64,000 nucleotides of DNA from Eutreptiella sp. 'Long Island Sound 2002' (lineage: Eukaryota > Euglenozoa > Euglenophyceae > Eutreptiales > Eutreptiaceae): the NCBI GenBank assembly GCA_964036045.1, contig OZ038381.1, positions 108,815,367 through 108,879,366 on the forward strand. Direction: 5' to 3'. Under the pieces are notes generated by a model, which saw only the letters and a list, made by a program, of their open reading frames with translations, did no database searches and was not told where the DNA came from. A program made the position numbers and the translations under genes. Below, in pieces: positions 44,225-55,929 of the stretch (its first letter is position 1; each line of letters opens with the position of its first letter).

Positions 44225-46556
44225 AAAGAAGGTCCCTACCAGGACCGGCCCCCGCTGTGCCCCTTCCGCCTGTCACCCCTGCTGACTTGCTCCTGATCAG
44301 TGATTGCATTTCTCAAAATCCAGGGTCCAAAATCCGAAAATATAGAAAATACAATCCTCCTTCAACCCTGAACAGCAACCAGATCCCACAAATACAGCAA
44401 TAACCCAATCCACAATCCAATCTACGCTGCGGGCTTCCGTTCAGCACACCGGCTGTCTCACGGTGGCGGGCATGTACAAGAATTGCACCAAAGAGGAAAG
44501 CCCTGAAATTGGCATATGAACACAAATAAAGCAAAGTTGGGGAAGGATGGAAACATACACAATCACAGCCATAGACCCCTCATTCCCTGGACTCAAGACC
44601 TTCCCCTGACTCACCAACATGATGCCCTGAACCCAGTCCAATAAGATGGCTAAATGGCATCTGTCAAAAGTCACTACACAAACCCCAAGAATGTGTTCCC
44701 TCCCAAGCCTCTAAATCCTAGCCCAATGGGGGAGGTGGCATGTCATGGCCTAGAGTAGCACTCAGGGCCATGCCCTACCCTGACATAACTTGGTTGGACT
44801 TGGAGTCGATTGGGCTTGGAGAACTGCCCCATGAAGATGACCTCGTAACATGGCAAAATCAGGCAAATCACACCATTATGCCCAAAAGTCAATTATATAC
44901 TCAAAAGTGCATACGGCAAATATCCAAATGCTCCATGCGTGTGTCAAACCGGAAAGTAGTATACAAGGGTGATATAGACTAAAGGTCCATGCCCAAGAAT
45001 ATCCCATCATTGGCTCCGAAACCCCTCCGGTTATGTACATGACATGCTTCACAAGTCAACTCATGAATTTGAGACCTAATTTTGTGAGGCCTCGTGTGCC
45101 AAGCCAAAGTGACCACGTGATCTGGCATATAGTGTGGTACAACACCGAAGCATATGCCAACATATAAGCAACATACCATAGTTCACAGATCTCTAGGCAC
45201 TTTACTGTTAGCCGACCAGTTGAGCACATAAAACACAAAAATGAGCATAAAATGAGGTCAAAAACAGTAGTATAAAACTTCGCTCACCCATGGTATCAAC
45301 ATATGATTCAAAACACTATTGCTTTGGATCATTTGCAAACAATCCCCCCACTTGGATCCCCACATGGACCCATAGGGACACCTTGGAACCTCCTCCCAAC
45401 ACGCACCATGAAAATGGGAAAATTGATATTGGCGCTTGTGGGTCGCTCTGTAAGCCCTCCCACATACACTATATGAGCGGTAGACTTAGTCTAGCGCTAT
45501 GGAGTTCACCATTGGGACATGAGCGAGGCCCTTGCCACGTATGACTCCATATATCTTCCTACAAACGGAGATATAAAACATGGGCGTGAGCATATCAAAG
45601 CACATACCATGCATATAACACATACCGTCAAAACGTGGCTCCCACCATGATATGCCATGCCCCTCCATGGACATAACTTCCTGTTAAAAACACGTAGGAA
45701 CCCAAGGAAAGTTGCTATGCAACCCCAACACTCATGCGATACACTGGAAAGTCACAATGAAATATTCGGTTGCACGGTCCAAGAGTTATGTATCACTTTC
45801 TACCCTCTTGACCATTATCCCTTGCTATACCCAGCATGTGTACACACCAAAGGCGTTTGATGCTTCCTAAATTTAGTTGAGACCAAGGCAGTTCCAACAA
45901 AATTCTCGAAATTGATATTCCCCGCCGTGAGCCAGAGATATGATTCTTCAAAGTGGCCTCACGAATCACTTTTGTTTCGACTATATCTCCAAGAAAAATG
46001 AGGGACAACACAAAAGGAAGGTTGATTCGTGATCGGACAAAATGTATGACCACTCGAGATTCATCATATCAAGTGCGGCGATGTCAAAGTCGAAAATCCG
46101 ATTCTGAAAGTCTGAAAAAATCGGATTAATTTTGCGAGTGTATAATATGAAAATTGCGGAAGCAACGAACCCTTTACTGATGAAATCTGACCCTTCATCG
46201 GGGTTTCCGCCAAAATATCTGTAAATAACAGTTAACCAATCAGTTACCGCAAAATCGCGAGCCAACTGACAGTCGCCGATACATTGACAATCAGAACGGA
46301 AGGCGGAAAAATTACGGAAAGGTTATGATAAAAAAACCCCGTTGATTCCTGATATTCTGATATATAAATCTCAGCTGGCGGCGCCTTGGTACTGAATATG
46401 GCCGCTCATAGCCGGAATGGCCAAACCTATCACACTATCACATCAGGTTAGGTCAGGTGGATGAGAGAGTATGATATCAGCCAATGGCGGCTTGCCGGCA
46501 CATAGATACACACCCGAAGTGACCCAAAGATGGCCACGGGGTCCCAACTGGCTTCA
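44225..46556 (-). repeat. 3' LTR of copy D (2332 bp)
   Basis: Matches 55930-58295 apart from small indels, for example a short gap near 45270 in the cattattt/tgcaaat region. TATA-like stretch at 46359-46369. It ends CTTCTTT against the target duplication. Confidence 0.92.
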
Positions 46557-46567
46557 CCCCCCTTGTC
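46557..46567 (-). other. Polypurine tract of copy D
   Basis: On - the sequence reads gacaagggggg directly before TGAAGCC of the 3' LTR. The plus-strand primer site is intact. Bases 46568-46950 are the 3' UTR shared with A and B. Confidence 0.8.
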
Positions 46568-46950
46568 AGAGCGTTGTTACCGCTCGGAAGTCATTGAAGA
46601 GAGGGCGGAAGGACCCCAATGGGCTCCACACCCCCCCCCCATTGTTCCAAGGACACATGGAGGCCCCACACACGTCGTAGGCGTCCCCCATGCCCCAAGG
46701 GAGGGGTGAGGAGACTCATAATCGGTGCCCTACGCCATATCAGGTCTCCTCTTGATCTACAACATGGACCAAGGGGATCAAAGATAGAGAAACGTCGTCG
46801 GTAGACCTAAATAAGTAAACCACAATGAAATATATATGTGGAGATCGAGTGAAGGGGGTATATGGCCAATCAAGGCGGAAAAATCCCCGGATGGGCGCCC
46901 TCACCCGTCTCTGTAGCACAGAAACAAACAAAAATGCCAAGGGGAATCCA

Positions 46951-49900
46951 TTACAGTGGTACTGCAGTCACCAAACGGACCAACACGTCCTTGACATCCA
47001 AAGAAATGTTCTTTTTCTTCAGATACTCCATCCAGACCGTGGTGTACCTCGGCACAAAGCTGCTCGGAGGCCCCCACGAATCCCTGGATGCGGCGAATCC
47101 CTTCCAACGGACTTTCTAAAGCCTCCCTCCAGGCGTCCCCGGGTCAGGCTTGTCCGCCAGGATCCTCTCGGCTGTGAAGTCGTCGTCCTCACCCTCGTCG
47201 TCCGAGTCCACATCGCCGGCCGTGAACTCGAAGGTGACGGGACGTCCGCTGGGGTCTGGTGCTCGGGGACGAAGCTGGGTATGGTCGCGGTCCAGGATCT
47301 TGTTATCCCCCACACGAAATGCGTACACATCCTGCCCGACCTTCCGCACGATTACCCCCGGCACATACCAGGACGCCTGCCGATGCCTGGACAGGACATC
47401 CTTGTGGTGCCGCTCCAGCCACACGGTGTCTTGGAGAGCATATTTCTGGACTTTCCCCTGCTTGAAGTACTTGGCCCTCTTCTCATGCTCGTCCTGAAGT
47501 GCCTTGCACACCTTGGCCGCCGTGTCGTCCGCCTCAGCCATCATGGCGTTCGCATCCCGGGCCACTTTGCCATGGTTCAACCACGGGAGATTGCGTGACA
47601 CTCGATCCTGTAGGAACAGGATGCAATGGGACGGCGGTCCAGTGGGCCCCGGAATGTCGTGGTACGCCTGGAGTACCCTCCACAGCGAATTATACCAGCT
47701 CCGTCCCGGTTCGTCAATGTGCAGCTGGCGGAACTTCTCGAACATCTGCCGCCCGGCCACCTCAGCCGGGCCATTCTACCGGCTGTGGTACGCCACGGTC
47801 TTGGCGTGCCGAGTCCCCATGTGCTTGCACATCATCTTGAACCACGTCCCCACGAATTGACTGCCCCGATCGCTGCAGATGACAGCTGGGACATCAAAAA
47901 TCGTCAGCCAATGCCTGATCATGGCATTAGCGACGGTCTTGGCCTGCAGCCCCACTCCATGCTTGTCCTTCTTGTCCTTCTTCTTGGACTTCTTGCCAGG
48001 GACCGCCACGATATACCCGCTGTGCCTATCCACCGTCAGGATGACACAGTCATAGGTCTCTCCTTCCACAGTGACCTCAGACATGGCTAATACATCCATG
48101 GCAACGGACTGCATAGGGGCCTCCGGTATGGCCGTATACACCGGATTGCCCGCTGTGGAGTGGTTGGGGCTCTTCGTGGCCCGACACACGGCGCAGTCGC
48201 TGCAGTACTTGTCCAGGAGGGCGTAGTACCCCGGTGGGAACTTGAAGCGCCACTCCAGGTCCTGCTGCATCTTGTCCCGACCAGGATGCATGAGCTGGGC
48301 GTTATGCCAGTGGTCAATGAGCTCCTCCATTCGGTTCTCAGGGACCAACAGCTTGTCCTTGAGGAATAACTTATCCCCATCCTCGGTCAAGCCCTCAGGC
48401 CATTGGTCGTCCGACGGGGCGCTCACGGCATTCCAGTACTTGCTCCAGTGCTCGGATGCCGCATAGTCATCCGACCAGTCCTCTGTGAGCACCGACCTGA
48501 CTAGCTCTACAGGGGCCACCATCCACTGCTCGAGGGTTTCCTCTCGAATAGCTTGGACTCGGGCGCCCCGGAACTTGGTCAGGTCCGTACGGTTTGCCAT
48601 CACCACAAAGCACTTGACCCCCTCTTGCTCCATGGCCTTCTCCATCTCGATGATGCGCTTGGCCTCCTCTGTCTCCTCGGCGTCTCCATGGCTGGATGTG
48701 TCCATCCACGCCTTGCTCGCGGGGTAGGCCCATCGACTGAGGCAATCCGCCACAGTGTTGTCCTTCCCCGGGACGTACACGACGCTGAGGTCGAACTTGG
48801 CGAACATCTCATGCCATCGGGCCCTTCTTGCCGCCGGTCCCGAGGGGGTGTCGACGTGCTCCTTGTGCAAGCTCTGCAAGGACTGATGGTCCATACAAAC
48901 CACCACCGGTTGCAATCTGATGTGGCCAGACCACTTCCTGAGCGCACAAACAATGGCGTACGTCTCCTTCTCCCTCGCGGTGCAGGTTCGGCGTTGGCGC
49001 TCGGCCAGGATCTGGCTCCAAAACGCCACGGGTACGTGTGACCCGTCGTCCCAGACCTGCTCGAGGACTGCCCCTACAGGATAGTCCGAGACATCCGTCC
49101 GTAGCACGAATCCCTTGTCCGGGTCCACCAGGAATAGCCCCAGCTGCCCCAGGACTCGCTCCTTCAGGCGGCTGAACGCATCTTCGGCTTCAGGGGTCCA
49201 GGCAAGCTTCTTCTTGCTCCCCTTCCGGCCATCGAACTTCCCCACCTGCAGCATCTTGTGCAGCGGCCCCGAGAGTTCTGCATACATCCGGACATACTGT
49301 TAACCACGCAACAGCGTTTCGGAATTCTTTTCATTTTTGGAAATGAATGACCTTGAACTTGTTTTCCTTGAAACTTATCCAAGTTTTCCTTCAAATAACC
49401 CAAAAATACACCCCAAATGCAACCACAAAAAACAACGGAAACATACTACGTGTTCGACGAAATCACGAGAGTGATTTCCAAACGGTCCCTTTCATGTCCT
49501 AAGAAGATATGAACAAAAGGGGACATATAACAATGAAATGTGACCAAGACAATGCATAAATGCAACATGAACACGGGTCTCCCCCCAACGCGTGGTGCCG
49601 GTGCACCGACGCATTTGGAAACCCAATCAGCATATGCATGCAAAGCCCAACTGATGGGCTTTCATTTGGTGTGCTTACATTCAGGATCTGAGCAACCTGT
49701 GTTTTTATAAAAAATCACGAACATGACCTACTTGGGCCAAAAAAACTAGCACGGATCGGCACCGCGATAGTGCCGGAACATTCGCTTATGTCTGAAACTG
49801 ATATAGAATTAATCTAAACAATAAAACTGATTCAAATATCTTAAAAATCGTCAGAAATCGACAATTTCTGGATCGGCGCGCGCGATCTCAGGACTGGCCG

Positions 49901-52900
49901 TCGCCGACCCAAACTCAGTTTTATTGTACAGAAAAAGGTGAAAACACCATGAATGTAAAACTACAGAAATTCCTGATTGACTGATACCAACACTGTCCAA
50001 AACAGTGCTGAGATAGCCGACTTCAGTTTGTACACATATATGAGGAAAATACACTGAAAAAAGCAAAAATATAGGTTGCACGAAACCCTTACACTCCCCT
50101 CCCAAGTCCTGAGATACATCTCAGGCTGAAAATCACAAAGAAGGTGTAGTGCAACAACAAAGTTGGGTGGGGAAAATGCAAAGCATTTGGGTCGGGTGTT
50201 AACCACGCAACTGGATTGCTCCACGGTTGCGTGGTTAACACATAGCCCGAATAGTAGTTGCAGAACCCCATGAAGGATCGGAGTTCGCTGATGGTCTGGG
50301 GCTTCTCCCGGTGGTGCAGGGACGCCAGCTTCCCAGGCATGGGACGGCGTTGCCCGTGACCAACCACGTGACCCGCGAACTCCACTTCCTTCACGAAGAG
50401 TGAGGCTTTGTTGGGCTTGCACACCATGTTGTGCTTGTCCAGCTCGCTGAGCACTCGGCGCAGATCCTTCTCATGCGCTTCGATGAGCTCCTCCTCAGTC
50501 ATGTTCTCCGTGCCGGACCGAATGATGATGTCATCCACGAAGGGATCGGCACAGTCCCGGACAGGACCGAGTAGGTCCTCCATCATGCGCTGGAAAGCGG
50601 CGTTGCCATTCTTGGCCCCCATAGGCACCACTTTCCACTGCATGGGCCCCAGCGGCGTCGACATCGCTGTACAGGGCCTGGAGTCCGGGTGTAGCGGCAT
50701 CTGGTGATGGCCGTGTTTCAGGTCTAACACCGTGAAGATCCGCTTTTTCTGTTGCTTTTGGAGGATGGTGTCGATCAGAGGAAGCGAGTACGAGTCGTGC
50801 TCGGTTTGCTCGTTCAAACCCCTGTAATTCACCACCAACCTCCACTCGCCCTTCTCCTTCTTGGGCACTATGAAGGCTGGGCTGGCCCATTCACTGTCGG
50901 AGGGTTCGATCCAGCCCCCCTCAATGAACTCGGCCAACAACTTCTTCATGGCCTCGGCCCGATCGCCCTGAAATTGGTACTCCCGATGACGATAGATCTT
51001 GGGGTTCGGCTTCAGCTTGATCTTCGCTGTGCCAAACCTCCCACAATCTGGAGGGTTCTTTTTGGCGACGCCACTGAATAGCCGCGGATAGGCATTGATC
51101 AGCCTCTCCTTCAGCTCGGCGACCTTCGGGTTCTCCTGGGCCTCTCCAGCCGCTTGCTTCGGTATCAATACTACCGACCGCACTGCGGTATAGGCCTCTT
51201 CTGGGTCCGAGTCGGACTTCTCCTCGTCCGATATGCCGTCTTCATCGTCGTGCAGAGCTCTTCCCACCGATAATTTTCGGAAATTTGCGGCATCAGACTG
51301 GTTCTTGTCGCTATCGCAATCCATTCTTGGAAAGTCCCATGTCGGCGGGTCCGACCCAACCGGACCATCATATTGGTCCGCGATGTGATCCATGACCCTC
51401 GCCACGAACTCATCCTTCTCGTACTTGCCGGTGACCAACATCTTGTCATCCCACCAATGCGGAGATGTGGGCATGGCCCGCCTCTTCTTGGCTGTCATAC
51501 GGTCGTGCATCCCCATCCGCATGTAGTTGACGACGTCGTCGATCTCGGCGTGGGACAGGACGTCAATGCCATCAATTGGCTGATCCGTCCCCTCCTTGGG
51601 CTCAAACATGACCTTCATGGGCACCGCCTCCACCCTACGGATGAATGCTTCATCACCCGTGGGCTGGGCCTGCGCCCCATCCACCAGGAAAGCCTTGGTA
51701 CCCCACGCTTGACCCGGGGAGGACATTGATACACCCTTGGCGTCGATGAACAACCCCTCCTCTGGCCCGAATGACATCTCCTTTAGGGTGATGGAGTCCA
51801 GCGTCGACTTGAGACCCTCCAGCGGACATGGGGTGGATCCTATGCCGGTTATGACCAGGATCCCCTTCGCCCTATCCGCGACGATCTTCTCCACCGTACG
51901 TCTGGTATTGTCCAGGGAGCCATGCCAATACATGGGCCCCCACTCCTTAAAACCCCAATGCCTGTGCCAGGCTGAGTCTCCTCGATGCCAATGCCTCCTA
52001 CACTTCCGCAAAGGTGGGGCATCCCGGGAAGCGAAGACGTCCGTCTCGGGCGCTTCGGCTCCCAGCGTCTGGATCATCCTGTCGTACACCTGCGGCGCCA
52101 TTCCATACTCCGTGAGCTGAACTCCGCGGTCTCCTCTGGACTTGGCACCCACAGCTTGCACCGCTCGGACGATCCGATCCTCTTCCTCAGCATTCCATTG
52201 GGATGATCCGCATGCATAATCCGTGGACAGCCATGTGAGGCATTCATCGTCCTCCCGGACCAGTGTTGCGCGATGGGGAAGGGCTCCAATGGCATTTGCC
52301 ACCATGAAGTCATACCCCATGATCATATTCCAATCTGTAATGTGGGCCACATAGAAGTTCCCGGATAGAGTGCTTCTCTTCGCCAAATCAGGGCGGTTCA
52401 AGCGCTCATGCTCCCAGAATTCCATACTGATAGTGGCCTCATGGGTGCCACCACCCATAATCTCTCCATTGGCCACCTTCAGGCGTACCGGTCTACGGCT
52501 GGGCTGCAGGGATTCCTCCTTGAACAACCCTCTCCGGACCAGGCTCACCTGGGCACCCGTATCCACCAGAACATCCACCACCAACTCCTCTTGTCCGCAC
52601 CGTACACGCACCTTCAAGTGCAACTGCCGCTCGTCACCCTGCGGTGTATGGACGACTCTCACGGCATGCAACTCTAGCACATCCGGGTGCATCAGGACTT
52701 CGAGGGTATGGTCACGGATGGTGTAGATCTTGGGCTGGTCCTGCCCGTCCACGGGGCTCTCCATGGTCGCTCCTTCCTTCTTGCCACATCCCTTGCCCAC
52801 ATAGACTTCCCTTGGCAGGGCGCTCAAGGGGTTGGGAGTGGCGAAACTCAGTGGTTTTGACTCTTCTGGAGCCCTCCTCGGCACCCGATGTGCCTTCGCT

Positions 52901-52965
52901 TTCTCTGGGGTTCCACTGATTTTCGGAGGAGAGACCTCCGAGGTCCCTATCCCGTGGGGGCTCCT
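46951..52965 (-). pseudogene. pol: Pol of copy D, split by a TIR element and two nonsense codons
   Basis: In frame with gag after UAG 52966-52968. Protease (DTG), methyltransferase-like region and RT with FVDD are intact. The frame is broken between GYV and MYAEL by the 0.94-kb insertion at 49297-50240. It resumes through RNase H and integrase, with the zinc motif intact (CSDCAVC). Lesions: TCG to TAG at about 47776 (after AYHSR, just before the catalytic Glu) and TAT to TAG at about 47116 in the chromodomain (after GGRL). It ends at TAA 46951-46953. In RT, VVNYRGLNE replaces VVDYRGLNE of A and B. Confidence 0.9.
49297..50240. mobile_element. TIR insertion (944 bp) with terminal hairpin, class unknown
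   Basis: Interrupts RT/connection coding of D. The left end is c + tgttaaccacgcaac; the right end, reversed, is tgttaaccacgcaacc. The host sequence cata (or acata) is present on both sides (49293-49296, 50241-50244). A third copy of the terminal motif, in the same orientation as the left one, lies at 50197-50211, so the right end forms a 15-bp stem with a 13-base loop. The interior is A+T-rich with no convincing ORF. A 4-5 bp duplication with this terminus does not match a superfamily I can name. It must rely on an outside transposase. Confidence 0.8.
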
Positions 52966-52968
52966 CTA
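52966..52968 (-). promoter_or_regulatory. Candidate leaky UAG between gag and pol (copy D)
   Basis: HV-UAG-AGG-AGC, the same stop and the same following codons as copy B, with pol open in the same frame. Conservation between two diverged copies favours a functional readthrough site over two independent nonsense mutations. Confidence 0.5.
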
Positions 52969-55914
52969 GACATGGCCTGCCGCAGCTTCCTCCTGGTGCG
53001 GTCCGCTCAGACTTTGTCCACCACGTTGCTGGGCTTTGAGTTCCTCCAACGTCCTCAACATGTCCTCAGCAACCTCCTCGATCGACCTCACTCGTCGGTC
53101 TTGGCCAGGTCCACCACCATAACCTCTTCCTCCGCCTTTCCCTTGGCCTTTGCCTTGGCTTTTTCCCCCGTCTCCGCCCTTCGCCTTCCAATCGGCAATC
53201 CGCTTCGGGGTGGGCGGCGAAGTAGGCCTTCTTGTCCGCCTCATACACCTTGCACTGACGGTGGTCATGTGCATGGTTGTTTTCCTTGCCATAACAGACC
53301 CAGCACCCGTCGTGCTGAGACCTGTACTCCCGGAACGAGAGCGGTGGGTTCCCGATCCTCCTTGGCTCTTTGCCCTTCTTGGGTCCCACCCGGTTCCATC
53401 TGGACCGATCCTGCCCATGGTCCCTCACGTTGTGCGCCACAAACGCGAAGAAATGGGCCTCCTCGTGATCCTCCCGGGACCCGGTCCAGTGGTCTTGGCC
53501 ACTTCCACTACCATCCTCCGCGGAGTTGGCCGTGTCCTCCTGGATCTCCCGATGATGGCGGTCTTCTCGGTGGCCTCGTTGTCCATGACCTTGTCGATCC
53601 TGCACGTGGGCCTCGTTCTTCACGTTGAGCCTCAGCTCCACCGTGATGTACTTCACGATCTCGTCCAGGCTCATGCGGGCGAAGATGACCTGCATCCTCA
53701 GCGGCTCTCCGCGCCTCCACTCCACGTTGTTGAGGCGCTTCAGCCTTTGCCCCATGGTGTCGCCGAATACCTTCACGTAGACGGCGTTCTTCAACCCCAA
53801 CATTCGGCTGGGCTCGCCGAGGTTTCGCCGGAAGAACTCCATTATTCCGGCGTGGGTGGCCTCCGACGCCATGATCCGTACAACCACGCGCTTATTTGCT
53901 CTCTTCTTCTCCTCATCCTCCACTCTTCTCTTCCAATGCCCGGGGAGGACGTCCTTCAGCAGGTGTCCGATCTCGCTAGCCTCGTTCCAGTCCTCCACCA
54001 GCTTGAGGCTTCTTCGGTACTTGCGGATGTACCGATTCCATTCTCGGACCCTCAGTTCCCCGCGCTCCAGCGGCAGCGGAATGGACCACAAATCCTCCAA
54101 CTTCTGGTTGGGGGCGTCCACTTGCTCTTCGTCTTCCAGCCACTGGAGGCAGGCCTGCTCCGTCTGGATCAATCCCTCGCGGATCTGATCCCTGAGCTCC
54201 TCTTTCAGGTCCTGCGCCAGCCTGTGTGGGAATATCCGACATACCCACTTGTCCCTTGGCGCTCCCCTCATCTCGCCGACGACCTCCTCGGCGAAGTCCT
54301 TCCAATCCAGGATGAAGTCGTCCAGGTTGGAGGGGTTGCCATCATAGTAGGGGATTTTCATTCCCCTGAGGTCGTCATTCCTGATGGCGTCTCCGACGTC
54401 AGCAGCCACCACTCCACCGAGACGGATACCACCTGTGGCCGGGGGGTGTGAGTACACTCCCCGTACATCCCTCTCCTCCATGGAGTGCGGTCCAGTTGGG
54501 CCTGAACCCATGGGGTTTGGAATGCGGGAAGGACTTGCTCCACCGGCCGTCCATATCCCCGTATTAGGGTCCTTCGCCCACAGGTTTCCGCCAGGGTGGC
54601 CTCGACCATGTCCGTCGGCGCTTCCCATTGTTCGCCCCTGCATGGTCTGGCTCTGGATCTCCTCTTCCGCATAAACTGCATGGGCAGCCGTAGTGGTCGG
54701 TAGATCCTGGGCGGCATGGGACATCTGTACCGTCAGGCTCCTCGGGTCCGTGGTTACGTGCCCTTCCCGCATGTACCCGGCCGGTGCCGTGTGTTCCCCG
54801 AGCATTGTGGATTCGCTGAACATGGGAACAAACGGCAGCGCAACCGGGTCAACACGCGGAGGCGCGTAGGGTGCCTCTGCCGGGCCGCCCATGGGTTTAC
54901 CCATGGCGCTCCGGGGGGTCTTAACCCGTTCCACCAGCTCTGCCGCTGCTGGCTTTGCCGGGAGCTCCGGACCCGAGGTGAGGGGCTGTCGCTCCTCTAG
55001 CCTTTTCAGGCGTCCCGACATGTCCTCCACTAGGTGCAGGAGGCTGTCCACCACTCGCTGCTGCTTCTGCAGGGCCAGCTCCAGATTCTCCCGGTACCGG
55101 TCCCGTTCCGCTCGCAGCTCCGCCATGTCTCTCTCCGGGGCCGACTGGTCATCCAGGATCCCGGCAACGTCCTCCTCTAGGCCGTCCTTCGCGTTGTCCA
55201 GGCGGTCGAGGCGATGCACGATGGCGTCCATCCCCTTCTTTGGGTACTTGCCCATGAGGAAGGACACGTGCTCGCAGTGGCACTCAGCGTGCTTTCCACC
55301 TGATCCGGCGCATCCCGCGGTTCCCGGCGCCTCGGACTCCTCCGCCATGGGTGTGTCGCCCATGCTATCCCGCGGTGGCTCCGTGTGCCGGGCCACAGGC
55401 GCCGCTCTGGCTCTGGCGGGCCTTTCCAACGCCTCGGCGTCATGCTCCAGGCTGGGTTCTGGGGCCGTGTTCGCCCTTGTGGGCGGTCTGGCCGTCTCCT
55501 CCGACTCCAAAGGTTGCTCATAAGCTGTCCGATAGCCCTCGGAGTGCCCCTCGGAGTCCCACAGCCTGACCGGGCTGGGGTCCGTATCCATAGCCCTGGC
55601 GTCCCCTACCGCGGGCTTGGGTGACCCGCGCTTCCGGTAGCGCCGGGCCCGTCCTCCACTGCTGCCTGAATGGCAGGTCTCCTCAGAGTCCTCCGCGGCG
55701 GAGCGGAGGTTGCATGCCTTTCGGCAGCGACGCTCACACATGGAGACCAGGTCCTCCATGTCAAGTCCTCCTCTTCCCGAACGTCGTACTTCTCTTCGGG
55801 CTTCAACTTCCGGCGTGGTCTCCACAGAGTCCACAATGCGCACCCGGGGCGTATTTGGGCAGGGCTCATAGGGGCCCGAGTCCCCGGGTCGGCGGTAGGT
55901 AGGGGCAGCAGGTA

Positions 55915-55928
55915 ATCCTCTGCTACCA
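55915..55928 (-). other. Primer-binding site of copy D, initiator tRNA-Met type
   Basis: On - tggtagcagaggat starts one base after the LTR end. It is the exact complement of a tRNA 3' end atcctctgctacca, as in animal-type initiator tRNA-Met (acceptor stem beginning AGCAGAG). It lies wholly within the gag frame (codons for YGSRGL). Seed-plant initiator tRNA would give tggtatcagagc instead. Confidence 0.8.
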
Positions 55929-55929
55929 T

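Noticed and set aside
53150-54451. 433-codon open frame on + (and similar at 13012-14004, 3505-4377, 8208-8993)
   Set aside because: Exactly antisense to gag or pol of family 1; present wherever the sense gene is, with Leu/Val-rich shadow composition and no domain.
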